Of a stretch of 12,168 nt of DNA, positions 1 through 6,199 are shown in pieces. The stretch covers positions 1 through 12,168 of the forward strand of contig JAUIEY010000041.1 in NCBI GenBank assembly GCA_030429685.1. Reading direction: 5' to 3'. The position numbers and the translations under genes are program-made. A model generated the notes under the pieces. The model saw only the letters and a list, made by a program, of their open reading frames with translations, was not told the origin of the DNA and did not search any database. The stretch comes from Gammaproteobacteria bacterium (GTDB lineage Bacteria > Pseudomonadota > Gammaproteobacteria > Steroidobacterales > GCA-2729495). Numbering within the stretch: position 1 is the stretch's first letter; each line of letters starts with the position of its first letter.

Positions 1-1
1 C

Positions 2-532
2 GACGACGGCAACGAGGTCTGTCTTAACCAGGCCGGTGAACTGTGGGCCCGCGGGCCGCAGGTGATGCTGGGCTACTAGAACAAGCCTGACGCCACCGCC
101 GAGACCATCACGGCTGACGGCTTTCTCAAGACCGGTGATATGGCGACCATGGATGAACGCGGCTACCTGCGTATTGTCGACCGCAAGAAAGACATCATCA
201 TCGTGTCCGGCTTTAACGTTTACCCGAATGAGATCGAGAATGTGGTGACCACTCATCCCGATGTGCGGGAAGCAGCAGTCATTGGTATTTCCGGTGATGA
301 TTCGGGAGAGGCGGTGAAATTATTTGTCGTGCTGCACGAGGGTGCGACCATTACGCCAAAACAATTGCGGCGGTGGTGCAAGAAAAACATGACCGCCTAT
401 AAAGTACCGACCTATGTCGAGTTCACCGATTCCCTGCCGAAATCCAACGTTGGCAAGGTGCTGCGCCGCGAATTACGCGAGCAGGACGAGAAAAACTGGG
501 CCGGCAAGGTCCGCAAACCCACCGGTTCTTAA
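2..532 (+). pseudogene. fadD: Long-chain fatty acid--CoA ligase, C-terminal part, interrupted by in-frame TAG
   Basis: The frame beginning at base 2 reads as the C-terminal third of a FadD-type acyl-adenylate-forming enzyme, which activates fatty acids to acyl-CoA with ATP for beta-oxidation. Family landmarks in order are GELWARGPQVMLGY, then DGFLKTGD with the ATP-ribose-binding aspartate, then the hinge and A8 segment LRIVDRKKDIIIVSGFNVYP, and near the end LPKSNVGKVLRREL with the A10 catalytic lysine. The N-terminal part lies outside the window. Codon 77-79 is TAG where relatives usually carry Trp or Tyr (GYW or GYY before NKP). The frame is otherwise open and conserved on both sides, so one base change or a base-call error explains it. 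The ATG at 140 lies inside the domain, in TGDMATMDE, and is not a natural start. The gene converges on the crotonase gene, 33 bases away. Family assignment is firm. Whether the gene is truly broken cannot be judged from one sequence. Confidence 0.75.
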
Positions 533-547
533 CAAGCGGCGGCCGGG

Positions 548-578
548 TGCCCGAGTGCGGGCAGGCTATTTCTTTTTT
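548..578 (+). terminator. Probable intrinsic terminator of the fadD-like gene
   Basis: A perfect 6-bp stem TGCCCG/CGGGCA with loop AGTG (548-563) is followed after five bases by a T-rich run, TTTCTTTTTT, at 569-578. It lies 15 bases after the fadD stop codon. The T-run overlaps the last codons (the Lys-rich C-terminus) of the convergent crotonase gene, so the two transcripts may overlap here. The stem is short and the spacing to the T-run is not ideal. Confidence 0.5.
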
Positions 579-1333
579 AATGCGTTAGCGGCTGCATCCC
601 AGTGGTCGTCGTCCACCCAGGCCGTGACAAAAGCGGTGCGCGCCGTGTCCGTGAGCTCTTCATGCAATTGGCGGCGCCGGGCCGCTGCGGTGGATTTGTA
701 GCCGCGCAGGACGTTGATGCTTTTGTTCAGATAACGCGCCACGAAGTCATCCGTAAAGGCGCCGAAATCGTCGCCGGCGGGGCAGACGGCTTCGTATAGC
801 CTCAGGCATTGTGCTTCTTCAGCAGTCAGTCGTTGCCCCGCACAGAGTATTGCCAGTGCCGCGCTGTTGCCCACCGCATTGATCAGATCAATGCCGCCGC
901 CCCAGGCTGTGGTGACCGCCAGTTGCGACTGGATCAGGCCAAGGTCGGCATGCGCGCTACCGATGCGAATATCGCAGGCCATGGCTAACTCGGCGCCGCC
1001 GCCCAGCGCCACGCCATTCATCGCGCCGATAACCGGCACCGGGAAATAGCGAATTTCGTCGAGGACTTCATGCACGCGCGAAGACATGGCGCGAGCTTCC
1101 GCTTTACTGCGCAGCGCGTCCAGTTCTTTGAGATCACCGCCGGCGGCAAAGGCCTTGTCGCCCGCGCCGGTGAGCAGCGCGCATTTTAATGGCTTGCTGC
1201 GGTGACTGTGAAATGCTGCGCCGATATCGTCCAGCAGATTCAGACTGAGCGCGTTGCGTTTTTCGGGACGGTTAATGGTGACCCGGAGCAGGTCATCCGC
1301 AGCCTCAATGATCAGCTGGCCGTTGTCATTCAT
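566..1333 (-). CDS. Crotonase-superfamily protein (enoyl-CoA hydratase/isomerase-like), atypical active site
   Basis: This 255-residue protein has the usual length of a single-domain crotonase that binds acyl-CoA thioesters. Visible landmarks are the NRPEKRNALS segment (about 21-30), the first oxyanion-hole strand AFAAGGDLKEL (61-71) and the second oxyanion region GVALGGGAELAMACDIRIG (107-125). The two glutamates that act as acid and base in enoyl-CoA hydratase (Glu144 and Glu164 in rat crotonase) appear as Gln135 and Ala161. The stretch ending TTAWGG resembles the SWGG region of ethylmalonyl-CoA decarboxylase (ECHDC1)-like members. A plain hydratase function is therefore doubtful, and a decarboxylase, thioesterase or lyase role is possible. 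The gene lies 42 bases downstream of the MaoC-like gene on the same strand, so it is probably the last gene of that run. Superfamily assignment is firm and the reaction is unknown. Confidence 0.85.
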   Translation of the reverse strand: MNDNGQLIIEAADDLLRVTINRPEKRNALSLNLLDDIGAAFHSHRSKPLKCALLTGAGDKAFAAGGDLKELDALRSKAEARAMSSRVHEVLDEIRYFPVPVIGAMNGVALGGGAELAMACDIRIGSAHADLGLIQSQLAVTTAWGGGIDLINAVGNSAALAILCAGQRLTAEEAQCLRLYEAVCPAGDDFGAFTDDFVARYLNKSINVLRGYKSTAAARRRQLHEELTDTARTAFVTAWVDDDHWDAAANALKKK

Positions 1334-1375
1334 TGTGATTGATTGTTCCTGATGCTGGTTCTGGTACCCGACACC

Positions 1376-1843
1376 TCAAAAATACACTCGCATTATGGCT
1401 TCGGCGATACAGGCCGGCCGGTCCAGACCTTCCACCTCGACCGAGTATTTTTCCACCAGTTCGATGCTGCCTTTTACCTCTTCCGCCGCTAACAGCTCGC
1501 AGCGAGCACGGATGCGGCTGCCGACCGGCACGGCTGCCGGAAAGCGCAGCTTGTTCAGACCATAGTTGATGACCTGTCTGGAGCCGGGAAACAGCGGGGT
1601 GGATTCGTCAACCAGGCCACGCAGGTAAGGATACAGCGACAGCGTGAAATAGCCGTGCGCGATAGTACCGCCGTAGGGCGACTCCGCGGCCGCGCGTTGC
1701 GGATCGGTATGAATCCACTGGTTGTCGAAGGTGGCGGCGCCAAAGTTGTCAACCATTTCCTGGGTCATATCCAGCCAGTCGCTGACGTGGGTTTCCTGGC
1801 CAACCTGCTGCTGCAGTTCGGCCAGTGTATCGGCAAGACTCAT
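1376..1843 (-). CDS. MaoC-like (R)-specific enoyl-CoA hydratase / NodN-type dehydratase
   Basis: This 155-residue protein is a single hot-dog-fold MaoC dehydratase, a family that hydrates trans-2-enoyl-CoA to (R)-3-hydroxyacyl-CoA. The catalytic dyad motif is visible as ATFDNQWIHTDPQRA, giving Asp40 and His45. It is followed by the substrate-loop motif YGGTIAHGYFTLSL at 57-70, as in NodN and PhaJ-like proteins. The whole protein is one domain, so it probably acts as a dimer. The start at 1843 is supported by an AAGGAG ribosome binding site six bases upstream. The gene lies 10 bases after the MFS transporter stop and 42 bases before the crotonase gene, and all three share the - strand. The physiological substrate cannot be read from the sequence. 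It could be a short acyl-CoA from fatty acid, aromatic or terpenoid breakdown. Confidence 0.9.
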   Translation of the reverse strand: MSLADTLAELQQQVGQETHVSDWLDMTQEMVDNFGAATFDNQWIHTDPQRAAAESPYGGTIAHGYFTLSLYPYLRGLVDESTPLFPGSRQVINYGLNKLRFPAAVPVGSRIRARCELLAAEEVKGSIELVEKYSVEVEGLDRPACIAEAIMRVYF

Positions 1844-1849
1844 TTGCTA

Positions 1850-1855
1850 CTCCTT
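1850..1855 (-). promoter_or_regulatory. Shine-Dalgarno of the MaoC gene, overlapping the MFS stop codon
   Basis: On the - strand the bases read TTTTAAGGAG: the TAA stop of the transporter gene (1856-1854) shares two bases with the AAGGAG ribosome binding site of the next gene. The arrangement favours translational coupling of the two genes and fixes the MaoC start at 1843. Confidence 0.8.
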
Positions 1856-3161
1856 AAAACTTTGCAGGATAACGCAAGCGCACCCAGAGCGCTGCCAGCA
1901 TAACCAGCAGGCTGGCAAACCCCATCATCAGGAAGGGTGCGCCAAAGGTCCAGACATCGAACAGGAACCCGCCCGCCACGCTGCCGACCAGCGTGCCGAT
2001 GGCGCCGAAAGCGTTGAAGGCACCCAGCGTAGAGCCGGCTATGCGCGGGTCGGCTTCCTGACCAATGAGCGTCTGACCGGCAATAATAGATGCCACCTGG
2101 CCGCAGCCCAGCAGAATGCCTACCGGGATTGCTGTGCCCATAAGCGGGCTGTCCAGTGAGCCGAAGCTGAGGTAGCCGACGGTGGCCAGGGCCATGGCCA
2201 GCACCAGCGAAGTCACGCGGTCGAGGCGATCGTTGAGGATGCCGAAGAAGGCGGCTATCAGGATCGGTGCGCCAGAGACAATGCCGAGCATGATGCCTGC
2301 CTGCGACTGCGCCTCGTCCGGCGCCAGCCCTGCCGCGCTGCCGGCGCGCTGTGCCCAGAGCGACAAATACATGCCAACAACCACGACATCACCGCGGGCG
2401 ATGAAGGCCGCAGCGTAAGCCAGCGCGATGCGCGGGCTGCGTGCTGCACCGAAGCCCTCGCGCAGCAGTTGCGTGAAGGGAATGCGTTGATGCTCGATGC
2501 GCAGGTTTTCACCGCGCAGGCCGATCAGCACCACCAGCGCCGATACAAAGCCGATCAGGCCGATGGCCACAATGGCGATGCGGCCCGCTCCGACAGGCGA
2601 AATGCCGGCTTCAGCAAACCAGCGAATCAGCTGGCCGCCGACAACGGCCAGCAGCGTCAGGCCGAGTGCATTGAGAATGGAACCCAGCGCGATGAGTTTG
2701 CCGCGCGAGTGTTCCTGCGGATAGTCAGTCAGCACGGTGGTAAACGTGGCAATAATGGCAGCCGCACCGCAGGCAAAGATTCCGCGGAACACGGTCAGCA
2801 TGGTCAGCGACCACGCATAGGGGTAGGCCATGTAGCCGATTGCCAGAATGACGTAGCCGGCAGCCAGTACTTTGCGCCGGCCCACACGGTCGGCCAGCGC
2901 ACCAAAAGGCCCGACCAAACCTATAAGCACCAGTTCATGCACCAGCGCCATTTGGGCGACCGCGCGGCCGTGGCGTTCCTCCGGAATGCCGAGCATGACT
3001 TCCAGCACGTAGGGTTGCTGAAAATTCAGAAAAACCAGCAGGCCGATACTGACGAACAATACATACAGGAGAGTCCAGCCATTCAGGCGGCTGACGCCCG
3101 GCTGCAACCAGATATAGCCCAGTCGGGTGCCGCTGGGGTCATGGCTGTAGGATGAATTCAT
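1854..3161 (-). CDS. Major facilitator superfamily (MFS) transporter
   Basis: This 435-residue, very hydrophobic protein has about twelve membrane-spanning stretches, as expected for an inner-membrane MFS permease. The loop between helices 2 and 3 carries the MFS motif A as FGALADRVGRRKVL (about 86-99). A second, weaker copy (FGILNDRLDRVTSL) lies at the matching place in the C-terminal half. The upstream in-frame ATG at 3242 would add 27 non-conserved residues. The ATG at 3161 is preferred because GGAAAG lies a few bases before it and the hydrophilic tail before helix 1 then has normal length. The gene leads the run with the MaoC-like and crotonase genes. Its cargo may therefore be an organic or fatty acid or an amphipathic compound, but this rests only on context. 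Confidence 0.88.
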   Translation of the reverse strand: MNSSYSHDPSGTRLGYIWLQPGVSRLNGWTLLYVLFVSIGLLVFLNFQQPYVLEVMLGIPEERHGRAVAQMALVHELVLIGLVGPFGALADRVGRRKVLAAGYVILAIGYMAYPYAWSLTMLTVFRGIFACGAAAIIATFTTVLTDYPQEHSRGKLIALGSILNALGLTLLAVVGGQLIRWFAEAGISPVGAGRIAIVAIGLIGFVSALVVLIGLRGENLRIEHQRIPFTQLLREGFGAARSPRIALAYAAAFIARGDVVVVGMYLSLWAQRAGSAAGLAPDEAQSQAGIMLGIVSGAPILIAAFFGILNDRLDRVTSLVLAMALATVGYLSFGSLDSPLMGTAIPVGILLGCGQVASIIAGQTLIGQEADPRIAGSTLGAFNAFGAIGTLVGSVAGGFLFDVWTFGAPFLMMGFASLLVMLAALWVRLRYPAKF

Positions 3162-3236
3162 AGGCGCTTTCCGGACAGATTCAATGCAGACAATTCGCCG
3201 CACACCGGCGAAGCGATGCAGCAAAGGGGCGGATTC

Positions 3237-3253
3237 CAGCATGCGTTATGCTG
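3237..3253. promoter_or_regulatory. Perfect 6-5-6 palindrome in the divergent intergenic region, candidate operator
   Basis: CAGCAT-gcgtt-ATGCTG is a perfect inverted repeat in the 114-base gap between the MFS run (-) and the pterin dehydratase gene (+). Its placement, about 75 bases from the MFS start and 23 bases before the dehydratase start, suits a dimeric repressor site. No regulator gene is visible in the window. Confidence 0.3.
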
Positions 3254-3275
3254 TGCCACAAGGAGCGAAACGAAA

Positions 3276-3617
3276 ATGAGCGACCAGCGGCTAAGCAACA
3301 AAAAATGTGTTCCCTGTGAGGGTGGCGTTGATCCATTGACGCAGGACGCGGCGCAGGAACTGCAGGCAGCCCTGCACGATGACTGGCAATTGAGCGCTGA
3401 CGGCAAGTGGCTCAGTCGGCGCTTCGATTTCGAGCGTTTCACGCAGACCATGGGGTTTGCGAATGCCGTGGCGTGGGTAGCCGAGAGCGAAGGTCATCAC
3501 CCCGATATGGAGCTTGCGTATCGCTTTTGTGTGGTCAAGTGGACCACGCATGCAATAAACGGTTTGTCGGAAAACGACTTTATCTGCGCCGCCAAGGTGG
3601 ACCGGCTGGTCGCCTGA
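3276..3617 (+). CDS. phhB: 4a-hydroxytetrahydrobiopterin dehydratase (pterin-4a-carbinolamine dehydratase)
   Basis: This 113-residue protein has the normal size for the PCD/DCoH family, which dehydrates 4a-hydroxytetrahydropterin to quinonoid dihydropterin during recycling of the phenylalanine hydroxylase cofactor. The family signature is complete: EGHHPDMELAY with His74, His75 and Pro76, then WTTHAINGLSENDF with His92 and Asp101. The three histidines form the active site. An in-frame ATG lies at 3216, but the start at 3276 is chosen because AAGGAG sits ten bases upstream and the conserved N-terminus (PCEGGVDPLT) then follows directly. No phenylalanine hydroxylase gene is in the window. The protein could serve a hydroxylase elsewhere, or act in molybdopterin-related metabolism as some bacterial homologues do. 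It ends 17 bases from the convergent ilvB-like gene. Confidence 0.93.
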   Translation: MSDQRLSNKKCVPCEGGVDPLTQDAAQELQAALHDDWQLSADGKWLSRRFDFERFTQTMGFANAVAWVAESEGHHPDMELAYRFCVVKWTTHAINGLSENDFICAAKVDRLVA

Positions 3618-3623
3618 CCAGCC
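3604..3623. terminator. Strong hairpin at the convergent phhB/ilvB junction, possible terminator
   Basis: GGCTGGTC-gcct-GACCAGCC is a perfect 8-bp stem with a 4-base loop, and the phhB TGA stop codon (3615-3617) sits across the loop and stem. The ilvB-like gene ends 12 bases further on. No T-run follows on either strand, so it is not a standard intrinsic terminator. It may protect RNA 3' ends or cause pausing in both directions. Confidence 0.35.
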
Positions 3624-3634
3624 CGCCCGGCCGC

Positions 3635-5488
3635 TCAGAACATTGAGCTGCCGTCAACGTCGTCACCGCTGCGCGGACCGTCGCGGCTGGGAATGAAGTC
3701 GCCCGTAATCATGGAGTCGTAGGCAAGGCCCGGCCCGACCATCGGGTAGACGCCGGCTTCCCGATCAATAACGACTTCGAGAAAAGCCGGCCCCGGGAAG
3801 TTCAGCCAATCCTGCACAACCGTTTCCATGTCGGCTTTGTTATCCAGGCGCACCGCATACTCAAAGCCGTCCGCCTGGGCTGCCTTGATGAAGTCTTTAC
3901 GCCGCAATGATTTGTCACTCGCGGCCATGCGCCCCTGGTAAAACAGTTTCTGCCACTGTCGTACCATGCCGTCGCCGTAGTTATTCAGCACCAGCACTTT
4001 GATGGGCAAATCATAGGTCGTGACGGTTTCCAGTTCGCCCAGGTTCATGCGAATACTGGCATCGCCGTCGACGTCGATGACGAGTTTGTCCCGGTGGGCA
4101 AACTGTGCGCCAATAGCCGCTGGCAGGCCGAAACCCATGGTGCCCATGCTGCCTGAAGTCAGCCACAGGCGCGGCTCGCGGAAATCGAAGTACTGGGCTG
4201 ACCACATCTGATGCTGGCCGACGCCGGTGGTAATAATGGCTTCGCCCTTGGAGTGCCGGTTAATGGCTTCGATCACGGCGTAGGGCTGAATCAGCTCGCT
4301 GTCGCGATCGTAGTTCAAAGCGTAGGTCTGCTTGAGTGCACCAATCTCCCGCTGCCACTCCTGCAGGTCCAGACTGATATTGCGGGACTTGCCATAGTCA
4401 ATTATTTTGCGCAGGTCGCGTTCCAGCACGCCGACATGTGACCAAGCCACCGGTTTGACTTTGCCGATTTCGCTCGGGTCGATGTCAAACTGGGCAATGC
4501 ACCTGGCATTGGGGGCCCACTTTTCCGGAACACCGGCGACACGGTCGTCAAACCGGGCGCCGATGGCGATTACCATGTCGCAGTCTTCGACTGCATAGTT
4601 GGCAAATGCAGTGCCATGCATGCCGAGCATCTGCAGCGACAGTTTGTCGGTGGTGTCATAGGCGCCGATACCCATCAGGGTGGTGGCAACCGGAATGCCA
4701 TGCATCTGCGCAAATTCGCGCATCACAGCGGCAGCCTCACCATTGATGACGCCGCCACCACAGTAAATAAGCGGGCGTTGCGATTCCTGCAGTAACCCAT
4801 AAAATCCGGCGCAGTCTGCATCGGTAAGCAGGTTTTCCTCCACTGCACGCATGCGCTGCCGGTAGCCGGGCACGGGCAGCAGGCCGCTGCCGCGGAATTC
4901 GCCTTCCCAGTTCTGGACATTCTTGGGCACATCAATCACAACCGGCCCGGGCCGGCCCGTAGTCGCGATTTCAAAAGCGGTGCGCATAGTCGCTTCGAGC
5001 TGTTCCGGCTGAGTTACCAGAAAGCAGTGCTTGGCCAGCGGGCCCAGTGATGCCGACACCGGTGCCTCCTGGAACGCGTCGGTGCCGATCATGTCAGTCG
5101 GCACCTGGCCACAAATAACCACGATGGGCACCGAGTCTGCCAGGCAATCACGCACCGGCGTGGCCGTGTTGGTGGCGCCGGGCCCGGATGTGACCATTAC
5201 GACGCCGGCTTTGCCGGTGGCTTTGGCATAGCCGGCCGCCATAAAGCCCGCGCCCTGCTCATTGGCGGGCACGATCAGTGGCATCGGCGCGTCGTTCGGT
5301 CCATCGCTGTGCTTGTCGTTGTAACGAAACACGGCATCGTAGGTAGGCAGAATAGCGCCGCCGCTATAGCCGAATATGGTGTCCACGCCTTCGTCTGCGA
5401 GCACCTGCACAATGATCTCGGCGCCCGTCATGGGGGTACCGGCGAGCGGGTGGTCTGCAGATGCAGCGGCTTCTGGATTCGGGTTCAT
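3635..5488 (-). CDS. ilvB: Acetolactate synthase large (catalytic) subunit
   Basis: This 617-residue thiamine-diphosphate enzyme condenses pyruvate with pyruvate or 2-ketobutyrate, the first common step of valine, leucine and isoleucine synthesis. The order is an N-terminal Pyr domain with the ThDP-activating glutamate in PANEQGAGFMAAGYA (Glu77), a central FAD-binding-like domain (about 220-370), and a C-terminal PP domain. The metal/ThDP motif starts at DVDGDAS (472-478) and ends at LNN (501-503), followed by GMVRQWQ. The usual first Gly of GDG is Val473, and the residue before the catalytic Glu is Asn where many homologues have His. The start at 5488 gives a normal N-terminus, but no clear Shine-Dalgarno precedes it. 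The frame stays open to an ATG at 5605 (39 extra residues), and Met20 (ATG at 5431) is another candidate. The small-subunit gene lies divergently upstream instead of downstream. ilvI or ilvG naming is equally possible. Confidence 0.93.
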   Translation of the reverse strand: MNPNPEAAASADHPLAGTPMTGAEIIVQVLADEGVDTIFGYSGGAILPTYDAVFRYNDKHSDGPNDAPMPLIVPANEQGAGFMAAGYAKATGKAGVVMVTSGPGATNTATPVRDCLADSVPIVVICGQVPTDMIGTDAFQEAPVSASLGPLAKHCFLVTQPEQLEATMRTAFEIATTGRPGPVVIDVPKNVQNWEGEFRGSGLLPVPGYRQRMRAVEENLLTDADCAGFYGLLQESQRPLIYCGGGVINGEAAAVMREFAQMHGIPVATTLMGIGAYDTTDKLSLQMLGMHGTAFANYAVEDCDMVIAIGARFDDRVAGVPEKWAPNARCIAQFDIDPSEIGKVKPVAWSHVGVLERDLRKIIDYGKSRNISLDLQEWQREIGALKQTYALNYDRDSELIQPYAVIEAINRHSKGEAIITTGVGQHQMWSAQYFDFREPRLWLTSGSMGTMGFGLPAAIGAQFAHRDKLVIDVDGDASIRMNLGELETVTTYDLPIKVLVLNNYGDGMVRQWQKLFYQGRMAASDKSLRRKDFIKAAQADGFEYAVRLDNKADMETVVQDWLNFPGPAFLEVVIDREAGVYPMVGPGLAYDSMITGDFIPSRDGPRSGDDVDGSSMF

Positions 5489-5688
5489 CGGGAACGGCAG
5501 CTTTCTTGTCTGGGTCTTGTTTATCGTTTTGGCGGCGCGAGCCACGCCGCGCGCCGGTGTGGCGCAATTAGTCGCAAGTGTCGGCCAAAGCCCGGCGCAT
5601 TGCAATAGGCTGAAAACTGCGCCACCATTGCGCGTTCACCTGTATTCGGGCTGCCGAGGCGCCCGCTGACTGATCCCAGATTGATCCC
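5489..5688. promoter_or_regulatory. Divergent ilvB/ilvH intergenic region with inverted GTGGCGCA boxes
   Basis: The 200 bases must hold the promoters of both the large-subunit gene (-) and the ilvH-proB-proA run (+). Two copies of GTGGCGCA lie in opposite orientation at 5559-5566 (+) and 5625-5618 (-). The match continues with ATT and GTT respectively. A direct repeat of TGATCCCA at 5671 and 5682 abuts the ilvH start, exactly 11 bases apart. I find no convincing -35/-10 pair, no leader peptide rich in Ile/Leu/Val and no terminator-like attenuator. Confidence 0.4.
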
Positions 5689-6183
5689 ATGCGGCACATT
5701 ATTTCCATACTGATGCAGAACGAGGCCGGCGCCCTGAGCCGCGTCGCGTCCATGTTTTCTTCCCGTGGCTACAACATTGAGTCGCTCAGTGTCGCGCCCA
5801 CTGAGAATCCGCAGGTGTCGCGCCTGACCATGGTGACTGCGGGCTCCAACGAAGTCATTGACCAGATCAACAAGCAGCTGTTCAAGCTGGTTGATGTCGT
5901 CAAGATTACTGACATGACGATGAACGAGCACTTCGAGCGCGAATTGTTGCTCATGAAGGTTCGCCTGCAAGACGGCGCCAATATTTCCGACATCATTTCG
6001 GCTGCAGGTGCCAAGGTGCTGGATCCGTCACCGGAAAGCTATACCGTGCAGCTCACCGGTACCGGCACCCAGATAGACGACTTCATGCAGACGCTCGCCT
6101 CCCGCTCGGAAGTGCTGGCGGTGGTGCGCAGCGGCTCGATGGCTATCGGTCGTGGCGCCAATATCCTGAGCGCGGGGCTTTAG
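5689..6183 (+). CDS. ilvH: Acetolactate synthase small (regulatory) subunit
   Basis: This 164-residue protein has the normal length of IlvH/IlvN-long regulatory subunits, which bind the catalytic subunit, raise its activity and confer feedback inhibition by valine. The N-terminal ACT domain is plain: HIISILMQNEAGALSRVASM, then FSSRGYNIESLSVAPTE (about 3-40), with the Asn/Gly region that forms the effector site. The second half (about 85-160) is the usual ALS small-subunit C-terminal domain beginning ELLLMKV. The ATG at 5689 fits the conserved N-terminus, although no good Shine-Dalgarno precedes it. The gene is divergent from the catalytic-subunit gene and is followed after 16 bases by proB, so it appears to lead a transcription unit with the proline genes. 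Confidence 0.95.
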   Translation: MRHIISILMQNEAGALSRVASMFSSRGYNIESLSVAPTENPQVSRLTMVTAGSNEVIDQINKQLFKLVDVVKITDMTMNEHFERELLLMKVRLQDGANISDIISAAGAKVLDPSPESYTVQLTGTGTQIDDFMQTLASRSEVLAVVRSGSMAIGRGANILSAGL

Positions 6184-6199
6184 GCGCACGCGTGACAGC

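Noticed and set aside
140..532. Reading 140-532 as a separate small gene of 130 residues
   Set aside because: Its first residues lie inside the conserved TGD-M-x-x-x-D segment of acyl-CoA ligases and the same frame continues upstream across a single TAG, so it is a fragment of a larger gene.
2469..3155. 228-residue open frame on the + strand opposite the MFS gene
   Set aside because: Its Gln/His/Arg/Asp-rich translation is the usual antisense shadow of a hydrophobic membrane protein gene; no motif or ribosome binding site supports it.
3162..3242. Longer MFS transporter beginning at 3242
   Set aside because: The extra 27 residues are hydrophilic, contain no family feature and would overlap the palindrome; a better ribosome binding site precedes 3161.
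5489..5605. Acetolactate synthase start at 5605
   Set aside because: The 39 added residues look like translated promoter DNA (low complexity, basic) and would occupy half of the divergent control region. The family N-terminus begins close to the 5488 or 5431 starts. It is not fully excluded because neither start has a clear ribosome binding site.
5628..5656. Sigma-70 promoter TTGCGC ... TGTATT for ilvH
   Set aside because: The two boxes are too close together and neither matches well; no reliable promoter could be placed in this gap.
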